Shown here piece by piece: positions 40,001-47,112 of a stretch of DNA of 47,496 nucleotides. Each line of letters begins with the position of its first letter. Position 1 is the first letter of the stretch. The position numbers were made by a program, and so were the translations under genes. The DNA is taken from contig JANQQT010000238.1 of NCBI GenBank assembly GCA_028284925.1, positions 1-47,496 of the forward strand, written 5' to 3'. Source of the stretch: Phycisphaeraceae bacterium (GTDB lineage: Bacteria > Planctomycetota > Phycisphaerae > Phycisphaerales > Zrk34). The notes under the pieces are model-generated. The model saw nothing but the letters and a program-made list of their open reading frames with translations. It did not search any database and had not been told where the DNA came from.

Positions 40001-43000
40001 GATCAATGTCATTGATCGACGGCTCGATGTGACCGAAACCTATCGATCGCTGAGTCAGGGCTTTCTTGCGTTGGAAGACAGTCTTAACAATGTCAGCCTG
40101 CCGATCATTGGCGACTTCGGCAGTGTGGCGCCTCCGATTATTTCGCAATTCCTCGAAGACGTGATTAAGGAAATTCGCACGGCGGACAATCTTACGACCG
40201 ACTCGCTGGCTGATGCGTTTACCACAGTCATTAATGATAAGATCAAGGTCGATCAATTCAGCTTTGAAGTCACCGGTATTGCAAATGACGAGCTTACTTT
40301 CCTGCTGACATTCGCTGACTCAGAGAGTACGAAAGTCGAGTTGAACAGCGACCTGGGATTGGAAGCGCTTAACATCGGGATTGAAACGAATGGGGATGTC
40401 ACGCTGGGCGTGGACTATGAGGTCTCACTCGGATTCGGCATCAATACATCCAGCGGGTTCTTCCTGAATACGGATGAAACTTTCTTTAAAGTCGCTGCCG
40501 GTTTGGATATCAGCGACGACTTTTCCGCCACTGGCACCCTCGGGTTCCTGCAGCTGGACATTTCTGACGGGGTAGACCCGGTTGATCTCGTGGTCACCGA
40601 GGCTTTTGCCGAGGACGAAAACGATTCGACCATCGGAAGCCTCTCGCTCAAGATCGATACCGGCGGCCCGGATACCTTTACACTCGAAGCGGGAACAGTC
40701 ATCGAGTTGGAGAAAGATGGTGACGTAACGCTGGTGACCGTGACCAGCGACACGGAAATTGATAAGGCCGGTGTCTCGGTGGATGTCGAAAACGTTTCAG
40801 GAACCGTCGCGGTTAGCGCGACCGGTACTGTGGGAGATACGGAGGGCTCTGGAATCGGGGCTTCATTCGTGGTCACGCTTGAAGATGATGATGGCAAGCT
40901 GACGCTGCCGGAGTTGGTAGGTTCGCGAGCAGGCAATCCGTTCGATTTCATTTCCTACGGTTTTAGCGGTGAAGCTGTCCTCGATCTGGATATTTCCACC
41001 ACCGTATCTGGCAATAGCGCCTTCCCGTCATTCTCATTCAACCTGCAGAGCAATTTGCCGCTATTCAATTATGGCAATGAGTCAGATGCCGGCGCGGACG
41101 ACGCGCCCACCCTGACGGTCTCAAGTGGCGGCGGTTTCACCAACAAGGCTGAAGGCGCGTCCACCCAACTAACCTTGACGACCGACGGGGCGGATGCGAG
41201 GCTCACCAAGGGGACACAGCTCACCTTCACAGGCAACAAACGCGTGATCGTTGCAAAGACCGTCACCGTCACGTCAAGCGATACCGTCGTCGAGGTGACG
41301 GTCATGGATGACGGTGACGCGGTTGACGAAAACGTGACGATTGGCAATGGCGCCACCGCTGCGCTTGTAACCGGCAAGTTCGATCTGCAATTCAACGATA
41401 TTACGCTTGATCTTGGTGAATTCGTCACCGACCTACTTGGTCCAATCATCACCTCGATCAATGGCATCGTCGAGCCTATTCGACCGGTGATCGACGTGCT
41501 GACCAGTGAAATTGAGATCTTGTCGGAAATCGGGCTTGCGGATACCTTTGACCAAGATGACGATGGCGCCGCAACGGTAATTGAAGTTGCGCTGACTTTG
41601 GCCGGTGGATTCACGAATGGTAAGACGGCTGCGAAGTTCACCAAATTTGTCAACGCCGTCAGCGGTGTGATCGAACTGGTTGATTCCCTGGCTGATCTGG
41701 AGTCCAGTATTGCGGGCGGCGACAATCTCGCAATCAACTTCGGCTCGTATCAGTTGCAGAGTTTCAAGGGTGCAAGTGCTTCAGAGGATGCAGGATCCGT
41801 CGATGCCTCGTCGGGTGACACTTCGAATTTGAGCTCGGATGCCAGTAGCCAGACGGGTAATTCCGGAAACAGCAAGGTCTCGAAATTCTTCGGCAGCCTC
41901 GATAAGTTGGGCATTTCGATCGATGTCCTTGAGAATCCGCTCAGCGTAATCGAGTTCTTCCTCGGCCAGGATATTGACCTGGTAACCTGGGATGTGCCTG
42001 AACTTGATCTCGGTTTCACCATTCAAAAGTCGTTCCCCATATTCCTGGGTATTAACGGCGTTCTTAAGGGTGAATTCAACGTCTATTCCGATCTGGTATT
42101 TGGTTTCGACACGGTCGGCTTACGCAAGTGGCAGGAAACAGGATTTGCCGCCGCCGATTCCTATCTTATTTTCGATGGCTTTTATTTGAGCGACGTTGAT
42201 CCCGTTACCGGCGAGGATGTGGATGAGTTAACCCTCGATGCCACGATCGCCGTTGGTGCAGAATTGAACGCGGTTGTTGCCACCGTCGAAGCGTTGGGAG
42301 GGATCAACGGTACGGCGGGGCTGGATCTGATTGACGTTGGTGAATTCTCAGGCGAGAGTGACGGTAAGATTCGCGGATCGGAGGTAATTTCACGGATTAC
42401 CCGTCCCCTGGAGTTGTTCCAAATCGCGGGCAAGGTAGACGCTTTCCTTGAGATTGCGGTGAAGGTTGGTATCAACCTTGGTTTCTGGTCGATTCAAACC
42501 ACGGTGTTTGAACAGGAACTCGCCCGGGTTACGTTGTTTGAATTCAGCCTTGGCGGCGGAGCCCCTGCCACCGCATCCTCGGGGTTGACCCAGTCGGTGG
42601 CCGTGGTCTCCAGCGAGCCGGTTGACTTTGAAGTTAGCGCATCCATGGTAGCGGAGGAGGCTCCAGCCCCTCTTGTCGAAGAGCCGCTGGTAGCGTTGGC
42701 CGAAGAGACGCCAACATCCCTCGTCGAATCGCTCGTCACCCAAAGCGCTGTCGCAACGTCGGAACCGTCGTTAGACGTTACCGCGATCCACCTCGGCAAT
42801 GGACTCATCCAATACACCTTTAATGCCAACAATAACCTCGGCGGAAATGTTTATGCCCAGATATCAGCACAGGGCGGCCCAGGTGCAATCGTCCAGGTGG
42901 AGGCCGGCGACTCAGGCGCCATTGACTTCCTCACGGAGGCTAATCTGGCTGACACGTCCGATACAACCTATCAAAGCGGAGGCGGCAAGGATTCCGACAG

Positions 43001-46000
43001 TTGGTGGAACGATGTCGCCTTTGGCAGTGCTCAACAAGGCCCGTCCTTCAACGGTGCTGTAGGCGGTCAGGTCAATAGTAACCTTTATCAGTTCTCAGGC
43101 GGCACGACCAACCTTCCGTTGGGCGTTTCGAGCCAGACGTTTTTGGGGCAGATTGTTGTTCAGGACCTCTCGCTTGCATCATTACCCATCGGGCCTGTCA
43201 TCGTGGGCAGCGAGGGCAAGGCCCAAATCAATATCGTTAATCCGGATTCGGATCCGTTGAAGAACAGTCTGATTGCCGCCGATGGACAGACGTTCTCGAT
43301 AACCGGCAGTTATGGCGTGATCAATCAGCCGCCGAAGGTGGCCAATCCGATCGAAGACATCGTGGTCTTTGAGGACGCTGAGGATTACATACTCAGTCTC
43401 TCTTCAGTCTTCACTGATCCGGAGGGTGACGTGCTAACCTACGGTTTTTCCACTACCAATACTGGTTTGTTCGATCTGTGGTTGGTTCCTGGGGGTAGGT
43501 TTGGATTCGATTTCGTGGAAAACCAATATGGTTTTGCGACGGTTACTTTCACGGCTACGGATACCAGCGGCCAATCGGTTTCCGACACCTTTAACCTTAC
43601 CGTAAATCCCGTGCCCGACGCGCCCACCATCACCAGTCCGGTTTTGGTTGAAGTTGCCGAGAACCAGATATTTGCAGTTGACGTCCAGACGACCGATCCG
43701 GACGGCGAGACGGAAGGCAACGGCCTGACTTATGCCCTGACCGGAGGCACGGACCAATCGTTATTCACCATCGACTCAAATACCGGCATACTGACCTTCA
43801 ATGACGCTCCGGACTTTGAGAATCCCGGTGATAGCGATGGGAACAATGTCTACGACCTACAAGTCACTGTAACCGACACCACTGAGTTGATGGATGTGCA
43901 GGAAATTGCCGTGGCGGTGACCGACATTAACGAAGCGCCAACGTTGGAGATGAGTGCGGTTGCGTTCATTCTTCCGGAGGATTCCACGAGTCAATTTGTT
44001 ATGGCGCAGATCACTATTACCGATGATGCGTTGGGAACGAATATTCTTAGTTTGCATGGAGAGGATGCCGCGCTGTTCGAGGTGGTAGGTACGGCACTAT
44101 TGCTCAGGGCGAATTCGCCACTCGATTTTGAGACCAATCCGCAACTTGATGTAATCGTCCAACTGGATGACCCTGACGTTGGCACCACACCTGATGCGGC
44201 ATTGGAATTGGCTTTCTTTGTAACGGATGTCAACGAAGCACCGGATGTGCAGGTTGATCTTGCCGATTCCGTCCCTCTGGACGAGAACACGGACACGTCT
44301 ATTCCCATTTTGGTTGGTGCAATTTCGATCGTCGATGACGCTCTCGGGACCAACACGCTGAGCCTGAGCGGAACGGATGCCTCACTCTTTGAGATCGTTG
44401 GCAGTAACCTCTTCCTGAAAGCAAACACCGTGCTTGATTTCGAAACCAAGCCCTTCCTCGACGTGATTGTCGCCGTGGATGACACCTCGATCGGTACCAC
44501 GCCGGACGCCATAAGTCCCGCTCTGATCCCAATTACAAACGTGAACGAATCACCCTTCATAAATACGCCCATCGGCGATGGCATCACGGTGGTCCAGGAT
44601 TCCGCAAATACCGTACTGGATTTGTCAAGTGTATTTGGGGATCCGGACGGAGATGCACTGATTCTTTCGGCGATCAGTGGGGACGACAGCCTGGTCACCG
44701 CTTCGATCATCGGCACGCAACTGACACTGGCGTACCAGCCCGGCCAGTTTGGATCGACGACGATTTCCGTTAACGCCACTGACGGCAGCCTGTTTGTGAA
44801 TGACACCTTGGTGGTAACCGTTCTCGAAGACAACGATTCGGACGGTGTGAGCAGCACGGTAGAGGATGCCAACCCCGAAGGCCCGGATGGCAATAATGAT
44901 GGACTGCCCGACAGCACCCAATCCAACGTCGCTTCTCTGCCATCGAATACTTCCGAAGCACAATATGTGACTTTGGAGTCTTCCAGTGGAACCAGTCTTG
45001 ATAATGTTGAGGCGACAACAAATCCTTCACCTGCTGACGCACCGGTGGGGGTCAGCTTCCCAACAGGCTTCTTTGATTATCAACTCGTAGGCCTGGCACT
45101 CGGCGTACCTGCCACTGTCACAATTCACCTACCGGCCGGCACGAACGTCAACACTTTCTACAAATACGGTTCAGAGCCGGACAATCCGCTTACGCCCGCA
45201 GATGAAACCATCCCGCACTGGTATAACTTTATCTATAATGGAGTTACTGGCGCACAGTTCTTCGACGACGATTCCAATGGCGACACCGACCGCATCGTCC
45301 TCCACTTCGTCGATGGCCAACGCGGCGATGACGATCTCACCGCCAACGGTGTGATCGTCGACCCGGGTGCGCCCGCCTTCAATCCAAACCAGGCGCCCAC
45401 CGTCGCCGATCAAAACTTCGAAATCGCCGAAAACGAAACCGTCGTCGGCCAGGTTACCGCGGATGATCCCGATCTCCCAAATGACACGCTGACATACAGC
45501 ATCGCCGGCGGCGATGACAGCGACAAGTTCGAAATCACGAGCGATGGCACGTTGAGTTTCATCGCCGCTCCCGATTACGAGAATCCATCCGACACCAATG
45601 GCGACAATGTCTACGAAGTTGACGTTCAGGTCACCGATACTGCCGGCGCTAACAGCACGGCGACGATGACCGTTGCCGTGACCAATCAAACCGCCGTGAT
45701 CAGCGGCCTGGTCTTTGTCGATGCCGACGGCAATGATGCCTTCGATGGTGGCTCTGAATCAGCCATCGATGACGTGACAGTCGACCTGTTAATGGATGCA
45801 CATGTGATCGACACCGATGTAACCGAATTGGGCGGCGTGTACGCCTTTGAAGTTGATGATGAATTTGGTACTTATGTCATTCGTGAGCATCAACCCACCG
45901 GTGTGGACGATGGAAAAGCACTCCTCGGCGATGCAGGTGGAACGATACTGTCTCCCAATGAGATGCAACTCACCCTGAACGGCGATGATGCATCGGATTA

Positions 46001-46628
46001 CGACTTCGCGGAAACCTCGCAGGACCTCGAGCGCGGTGATACCGCGACCATCGGGTTCTGGCAGAGCTGGCGTGGTCGGTCTTTGATCAAGAAGGGTGGC
46101 GATGATCTGGTGACCTGGCTGAACGACAACTTTGGCAACATTTTTGGTTCGTCCTTCTCCACAGCCGAGGAAGTAGCCAGATTCTACAGGACCGAATTCT
46201 TTAAGAAGAAGTTCAGAGGCTTTTCATTCAGACATTGGTTCAATGCCTCGTCCAAGGTCGATGCACAATTCATGGCTGCGGCATTTGCAGCCTTCTTCAC
46301 GAGCAGTAACCTCGCAGGAGACGTCGCTGAACGCTATGGCTTCAACGTAACCGACACCGGCATCGGCGCCAAGGTTGTAAATGTCGAGGATAATGGATCA
46401 GCATTCGGCGTAGCGGACAACACCGACATGACTATTCTGGCCCTTCTCTTGGCCACCAACAGCCTGACCGGCGCGGATAACGATGAGGACGACAACGACT
46501 ACAGCCTCATTTACGACACCAACGGGGACGGAGTCATTGATTCCAATGAACGGATACTTCGCGCCATGGCCAATGACATCTACAAGGATATCAACCGATC
46601 CGGTCGCTACCGCCTGTGGTGGTGCTGA
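31074..46628 (+). CDS. Giant multidomain surface protein (LEPR-XLL, LamG, Calx-beta, FG-GAP, cadherin, SdrD-B), 5184 residues
   Basis: One uninterrupted frame of 15.5 kb. Domains in order: LEPR-XLL motif LEPRLLLSG (33-41), the planctomycetal N-terminal export signature; LamG lectin-like domain (about 219-425); Calx-beta and related modules with TFTPxNWxxxQ and VDDxxxDGD (scattered over about 437-2980); FG-GAP repeats (DLDGDGDPDALLS, DVDGDGDLDVIQ; about 1125-1380); at least 12 copies of a roughly 75-residue AGTxLxFSNG unit (1455-3430) with a dockerin-like segment inside (1567-1618); a long region rich in amphipathic strands (2987-3830); cadherin-like domains (4086-4600 and 4775-4875); a choice-of-anchor-like domain (4620-4770); SdrD-B (about 4876-4985); and a C-terminal domain starting GFWQSWRGRSLIKKGGDD, with an EF-hand (DTNGDGVIDSNE) and the ending RYRLWWC. 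Many Ca-binding motifs suggest a calcium-stiffened adhesin or sheath protein. It has no PEP-CTERM and no membrane anchor. Confidence 0.93.
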   Translation: MMKSFLRSRMGTRARCQRSQIRLTDRWLGIQDLEPRLLLSGDAWGIHLEGEVKEWQSESGVESSSIFSNESASGPSVETDKPDYAPGANAIITARGFDPGSTLRFEIRDDPNDPGDDGDADVYAPIIVTDGSVDDLDGVVDGQVTTQWLVPAQIDPNVPADAFHATLLLDVTGSGGDQIWGTSDDQSASTTFTDAAPEANIGFSTDRVSESVAFLGGKVLNLDGTDDYVGLASGDATFDALSTITVEAWIKVDAFDTPWQTIISKGDQWAITRNDSSDFLSVTAASVFQVDGSINVNDGNWHHVALTYNFNVLSLYVDGQLDAQRTWSGTAIPILPTDAEAWIGGSGGFGGIGTGDPNNTGRYFEGMVDEVRIWDRARTAASIQQTMNAPLNGDESGLVAYYNFDDGTATDQTGGGSDGTLNGGATFVETEPISPIGYVEVVLDSAVTASPGVILNYEISSGSTAVQGEDFYSSQLDLVTVDDNSPTNSVFIAEGEDRARIYVSALPDAISENSETVIITLKADTDPFGNGMGYSVGSSSSATIKILDGKTHSPGIALANVFGENAQSVGLVSDTTGVAEGWVKLTSEPTANVTVNLSLSPANGSLSSPSLTFTPANWDQPQKISITGLSQWLDDDDNAESITSLSLTATGYTSVIGVNVLDDADRVKVIVDEGGETQILPPTVSVRRTGDAGEGQILPGVFTVSSDVAAPADGLRVRFKLDEGAGSVNSQYSVLATSFSGTTGYVDIPAGELSATILIDAVDDAIDDGNTLVGVDLVTDSAYTIDAANAGATLNVVNDDVSAIEMARLVNIASLDTNFETSVVVDDLFDVEITKFSRIATGASVTVSIALKQAPTTGVTLTASDSNGTASKALNFTTLNFATPQTAELSLARATDTGLDLTITTNANSDTTYGSLDIDLPFRQLGVPFDSETLITTSEKGDNFTFGVRLRSQPTANVSVALASTDNSEGSLNKTLTFTSSNWDTYQVATVVAQDDVLDDGDKTYSISVDATSNDGQFNGESTSFSVTNQDDDTDVQPGVSVANDAPIVASLSTVAHAGNVAGEGGNPGKFDIILSQAAPAGGITVRYILFEDTATLADVDVAAFYQRTGDFNPLSSDQIGTLSTTGTVSSLSFGDLDGDGDPDALLSLSNGTTKYLENMGTAQLPDFQINDTDNPLSGTADLGSAMGDVDGDGDLDVIQITSGGNAVIYFENQLDGGTLGFSQKTGTANPFGDLTLSNAVTPTLVDIDDDGELELFITGTGAGSTYYQPNSGGDYVAGSVNENPLDGVATGSNLGLNFADMDDDSDLDLVVGSGSGMQYFENVGLSTAADFVERTGALSPVDGITGTNQKPALVDLNGSGALDLFLGGVAGGTVDLRYFQSAQVQEAFIAGGQSSVTVDIPVIDDVIDEGSESLGVALVSQISQSTNVKATGAFASLDTTLTINVGAALDGGGNVGLQIDSGEQLDTYVLPAGTSLTFSGGATATVDADTIINNTSATQVAVTTAGSISAAETTNLSVTVGRVPLIVTDVDTENLALASGTVLAFSDGSQLTVTSAAVISQRDVADYNADGVIDSSDYGTWVTNFGTSGPIADGNGDGIVDAADYTIWANRNGTNASTFVTGILTSGTTIAKDSTAVVGNPGYRVAANLIVTAAFDGTNVGLKIDDTAFDSFTLAADQVLRFDNGASVTVDANTPLNGTTGVSVPVTLAEGSTVTSIAVSEGSSTGDFFTGVGLEITNIDGLLDGFLSLKVAQGSSPFTLVVGTELTFSNGSTTTIEKDEETRTEYVITDSASTLVAIDPVATSNPPVSSLSIGDTTDVAGSENVSSTILEFNDNDTAGVTVTSSGATTREDGTLQPTIDVVLQTQPKSTVLVYLGTNASEAVLSDSNQSEQSFVQLVFTPQNWNVAQTVTVDGVDDAIDDGDVPYDVRITVVSEDTEYTDDVVPIVPFQEFNPLIDDSSEFTIDDLIVRDTTVPEDTVLSFTNGAKIKVELQDTELDNSGFGTIAYSGIQGPNTISVNDVATVYDNFDRAVEVKTAYDSQSGTIGLQLSTDGPFREIDLVPGKKLTFSNGAEATINSSTSTITLRDDTVTSVAITLTSGSAIPVSEGAFFASTTINVTTSEVETTTENNGDITRKLFLRLQLASGGGTSRIRLADRNDSMYFSNGAVGSFVGAGLEITTSAPMAKKQILIQSGSDSITTSETAILRNANVVTADDRTNIDVTSALSGGVVGLRLAPGQGISSAMLLAGKELRFSNGTIATLDADVTLTPGSATNATVTLTQGTAISTSETTFFEENLVVTEAFDGAGSIEMRIDNDLIGSLTFLAGTDLEFSNGAVAKLGSDTTFTHTSDQAAGITIDPARLTSKGTAHFREDLVGDLSFTNIDDDGAGIKVFQTDAVVAVTEGYSNNFFSLVLTSEPTDPVEITLTPSDDNIRLQDEFMGEAVTVTFDADNWGVAQTIEVTAVDDTVLEYDHMSSVSFAVSTNDSVYSSTTVPNDVQVFIQDDELPTASVVTVAGAIEANAPGYFVVELDQPAPTGFDDTGILVSYTIGGTADADGMGTETEDVQPITGTARIAPGHTRSPLIAFPIDDFKAEGVDLKVTSSYDSSSDTTITLGIDVAPFTIGVGGYNSTNGTVQLQLDSRVAGTGETTILSQGTTLLFAGTTTATVTETIIVGEDTAVTVPITLSGAASDVVVGAKSYQQVPLPAGSELQFDGGSAVRVTQNALISNQTGTAVSAELAQGASAQLAADTTTTLPGESIVVTLDAGDDYQIGSANSAAMFILDNDKPGVRVVKSGTETTLIENDGQASLFVSLLSQPSSNVTITLDDIQTVRVLGVDQAYSAGLTSIGIEIKDTLADSLLLPAGTYSFGGKSVQVTTATTIYSDKVTSVDVTALASEIGATDTSDYTYSEFTFLNSSDSLTFTPDDWFRLQEVTIVAPDDNVVEVGDYHTTDLTFSLASTDPNYNNLDVTNETINVIDRRLDVTETYRSLSQGFLALEDSLNNVSLPIIGDFGSVAPPIISQFLEDVIKEIRTADNLTTDSLADAFTTVINDKIKVDQFSFEVTGIANDELTFLLTFADSESTKVELNSDLGLEALNIGIETNGDVTLGVDYEVSLGFGINTSSGFFLNTDETFFKVAAGLDISDDFSATGTLGFLQLDISDGVDPVDLVVTEAFAEDENDSTIGSLSLKIDTGGPDTFTLEAGTVIELEKDGDVTLVTVTSDTEIDKAGVSVDVENVSGTVAVSATGTVGDTEGSGIGASFVVTLEDDDGKLTLPELVGSRAGNPFDFISYGFSGEAVLDLDISTTVSGNSAFPSFSFNLQSNLPLFNYGNESDAGADDAPTLTVSSGGGFTNKAEGASTQLTLTTDGADARLTKGTQLTFTGNKRVIVAKTVTVTSSDTVVEVTVMDDGDAVDENVTIGNGATAALVTGKFDLQFNDITLDLGEFVTDLLGPIITSINGIVEPIRPVIDVLTSEIEILSEIGLADTFDQDDDGAATVIEVALTLAGGFTNGKTAAKFTKFVNAVSGVIELVDSLADLESSIAGGDNLAINFGSYQLQSFKGASASEDAGSVDASSGDTSNLSSDASSQTGNSGNSKVSKFFGSLDKLGISIDVLENPLSVIEFFLGQDIDLVTWDVPELDLGFTIQKSFPIFLGINGVLKGEFNVYSDLVFGFDTVGLRKWQETGFAAADSYLIFDGFYLSDVDPVTGEDVDELTLDATIAVGAELNAVVATVEALGGINGTAGLDLIDVGEFSGESDGKIRGSEVISRITRPLELFQIAGKVDAFLEIAVKVGINLGFWSIQTTVFEQELARVTLFEFSLGGGAPATASSGLTQSVAVVSSEPVDFEVSASMVAEEAPAPLVEEPLVALAEETPTSLVESLVTQSAVATSEPSLDVTAIHLGNGLIQYTFNANNNLGGNVYAQISAQGGPGAIVQVEAGDSGAIDFLTEANLADTSDTTYQSGGGKDSDSWWNDVAFGSAQQGPSFNGAVGGQVNSNLYQFSGGTTNLPLGVSSQTFLGQIVVQDLSLASLPIGPVIVGSEGKAQINIVNPDSDPLKNSLIAADGQTFSITGSYGVINQPPKVANPIEDIVVFEDAEDYILSLSSVFTDPEGDVLTYGFSTTNTGLFDLWLVPGGRFGFDFVENQYGFATVTFTATDTSGQSVSDTFNLTVNPVPDAPTITSPVLVEVAENQIFAVDVQTTDPDGETEGNGLTYALTGGTDQSLFTIDSNTGILTFNDAPDFENPGDSDGNNVYDLQVTVTDTTELMDVQEIAVAVTDINEAPTLEMSAVAFILPEDSTSQFVMAQITITDDALGTNILSLHGEDAALFEVVGTALLLRANSPLDFETNPQLDVIVQLDDPDVGTTPDAALELAFFVTDVNEAPDVQVDLADSVPLDENTDTSIPILVGAISIVDDALGTNTLSLSGTDASLFEIVGSNLFLKANTVLDFETKPFLDVIVAVDDTSIGTTPDAISPALIPITNVNESPFINTPIGDGITVVQDSANTVLDLSSVFGDPDGDALILSAISGDDSLVTASIIGTQLTLAYQPGQFGSTTISVNATDGSLFVNDTLVVTVLEDNDSDGVSSTVEDANPEGPDGNNDGLPDSTQSNVASLPSNTSEAQYVTLESSSGTSLDNVEATTNPSPADAPVGVSFPTGFFDYQLVGLALGVPATVTIHLPAGTNVNTFYKYGSEPDNPLTPADETIPHWYNFIYNGVTGAQFFDDDSNGDTDRIVLHFVDGQRGDDDLTANGVIVDPGAPAFNPNQAPTVADQNFEIAENETVVGQVTADDPDLPNDTLTYSIAGGDDSDKFEITSDGTLSFIAAPDYENPSDTNGDNVYEVDVQVTDTAGANSTATMTVAVTNQTAVISGLVFVDADGNDAFDGGSESAIDDVTVDLLMDAHVIDTDVTELGGVYAFEVDDEFGTYVIREHQPTGVDDGKALLGDAGGTILSPNEMQLTLNGDDASDYDFAETSQDLERGDTATIGFWQSWRGRSLIKKGGDDLVTWLNDNFGNIFGSSFSTAEEVARFYRTEFFKKKFRGFSFRHWFNASSKVDAQFMAAAFAAFFTSSNLAGDVAERYGFNVTDTGIGAKVVNVEDNGSAFGVADNTDMTILALLLATNSLTGADNDEDDNDYSLIYDTNGDGVIDSNERILRAMANDIYKDINRSGRYRLWWC
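35440..41360 (+). repeat. Tandem/interspersed ~75-residue AGTxLxFSNG protein repeats in the giant gene
   Basis: Recurring unit: a strand ending in LPAG-T-x-L-x-F-S-N-G, then A-x-x-T-V-D-x-D-T-x-I, a variable turn, V-x-V-T-L-T-x-G-x-x-I, and S-E-T/G. Examples are VLPAGTSLTFSGGATATVDA (near 35480), LLAGKELRFSNGTIATLDAD (near 37810), FLAGTDLEFSNGAVAKLGSD (near 38045), LPAGSELQFDGGSAVRVTQN (near 39195) and LTKGTQLTFTGNKRVIVAKT (near 41205). I count about 12-14 units. They alternate with Calx-beta-type modules. DNA-level identity is low, so the duplication is old. Confidence 0.7.
35772..35927 (+). other. Dockerin-like double EF-hand segment inside the giant protein
   Basis: Residues 1567-1618 read DYNADGVIDSSDYGTWVTNF, then DGNGDGIVDAADYTIWANRN. 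This is the two-fold F-hand pattern of planctomycetal dockerin-type domains, each with a D-x-N-x-D-G-x-I/V-D loop. Such domains normally sit at the C-terminus of exported proteins. Here the segment interrupts one AGTxLxFSNG unit: LASGTVLAFSDGSQLTVTS lies before it and the matching second half (ILTSGTTIAKDSTAVV) after it. Confidence 0.75.
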
Positions 46629-47112
46629 GTCTTCGTCGAGGCAGGTAAATTGAATAAAAGCTCACATGCCTCGTATGGATTGAGAACTCAGCGGACCTGA
46701 AACCCCTCGTTTTCAAGCCGTAAGGGCTCAAAACTTGGCCGAACGAAGACCGCGGCTTTTCAGAGGGATTTCTTCCTGATTTGTGCGGGATTTTGGGTCG
46801 AGATTGGCAGTCGATTTGCGGCGTGGCACGCCAATTCTTCACGCCAACAGCTACCAAGTTACTCACAAGGATTTCGTCTCATACTCATTTGCCAACCACG
46901 TCGGCGCAGCGCCGCAGCAACACCATCTCAAGAATGCACGTTTAATCATTCAAGATCGCGTTACCCAGCCTCACCCGAATGCGTGAACAGACCCCATAAC
47001 CCGCCACAAATGTGATATTTCGTTTTTCATTGCTCGTATTGGGCCGTGGAATTGCCTATGCGGGGTGCTCGTGCGCCGGTATAATGTTGTTGGTGGGCAT
47101 AAGTTGCTTTCA
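46629..47112. other. Intergenic region after the giant gene
   Basis: About 480 nt without a credible gene. A weak stem (GTTTTCAAGCC at 46709-46719 with GGCTCAAAAC at 46725-46734) has no T-run, so it is not a convincing terminator. The promoter of the following sigma gene should lie near the end; TATAATG at 47081-47087 could be part of a -10 element, but a -35 is not evident. Confidence 0.35.

Noticed and set aside
33000-42000. CRISPR or DNA tandem array within the giant gene
   Set aside because: Repetition is at protein level with diverged DNA; there are no identical short repeats with unique spacers.
46709-46734. Hairpin after the giant gene as a terminator
   Set aside because: The stem is interrupted and no T-run follows on either strand.
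46783-46986. Small plus-strand frame after the giant gene
   Set aside because: No recognisable sequence or ribosome-binding site; composition is like the non-coding flank.
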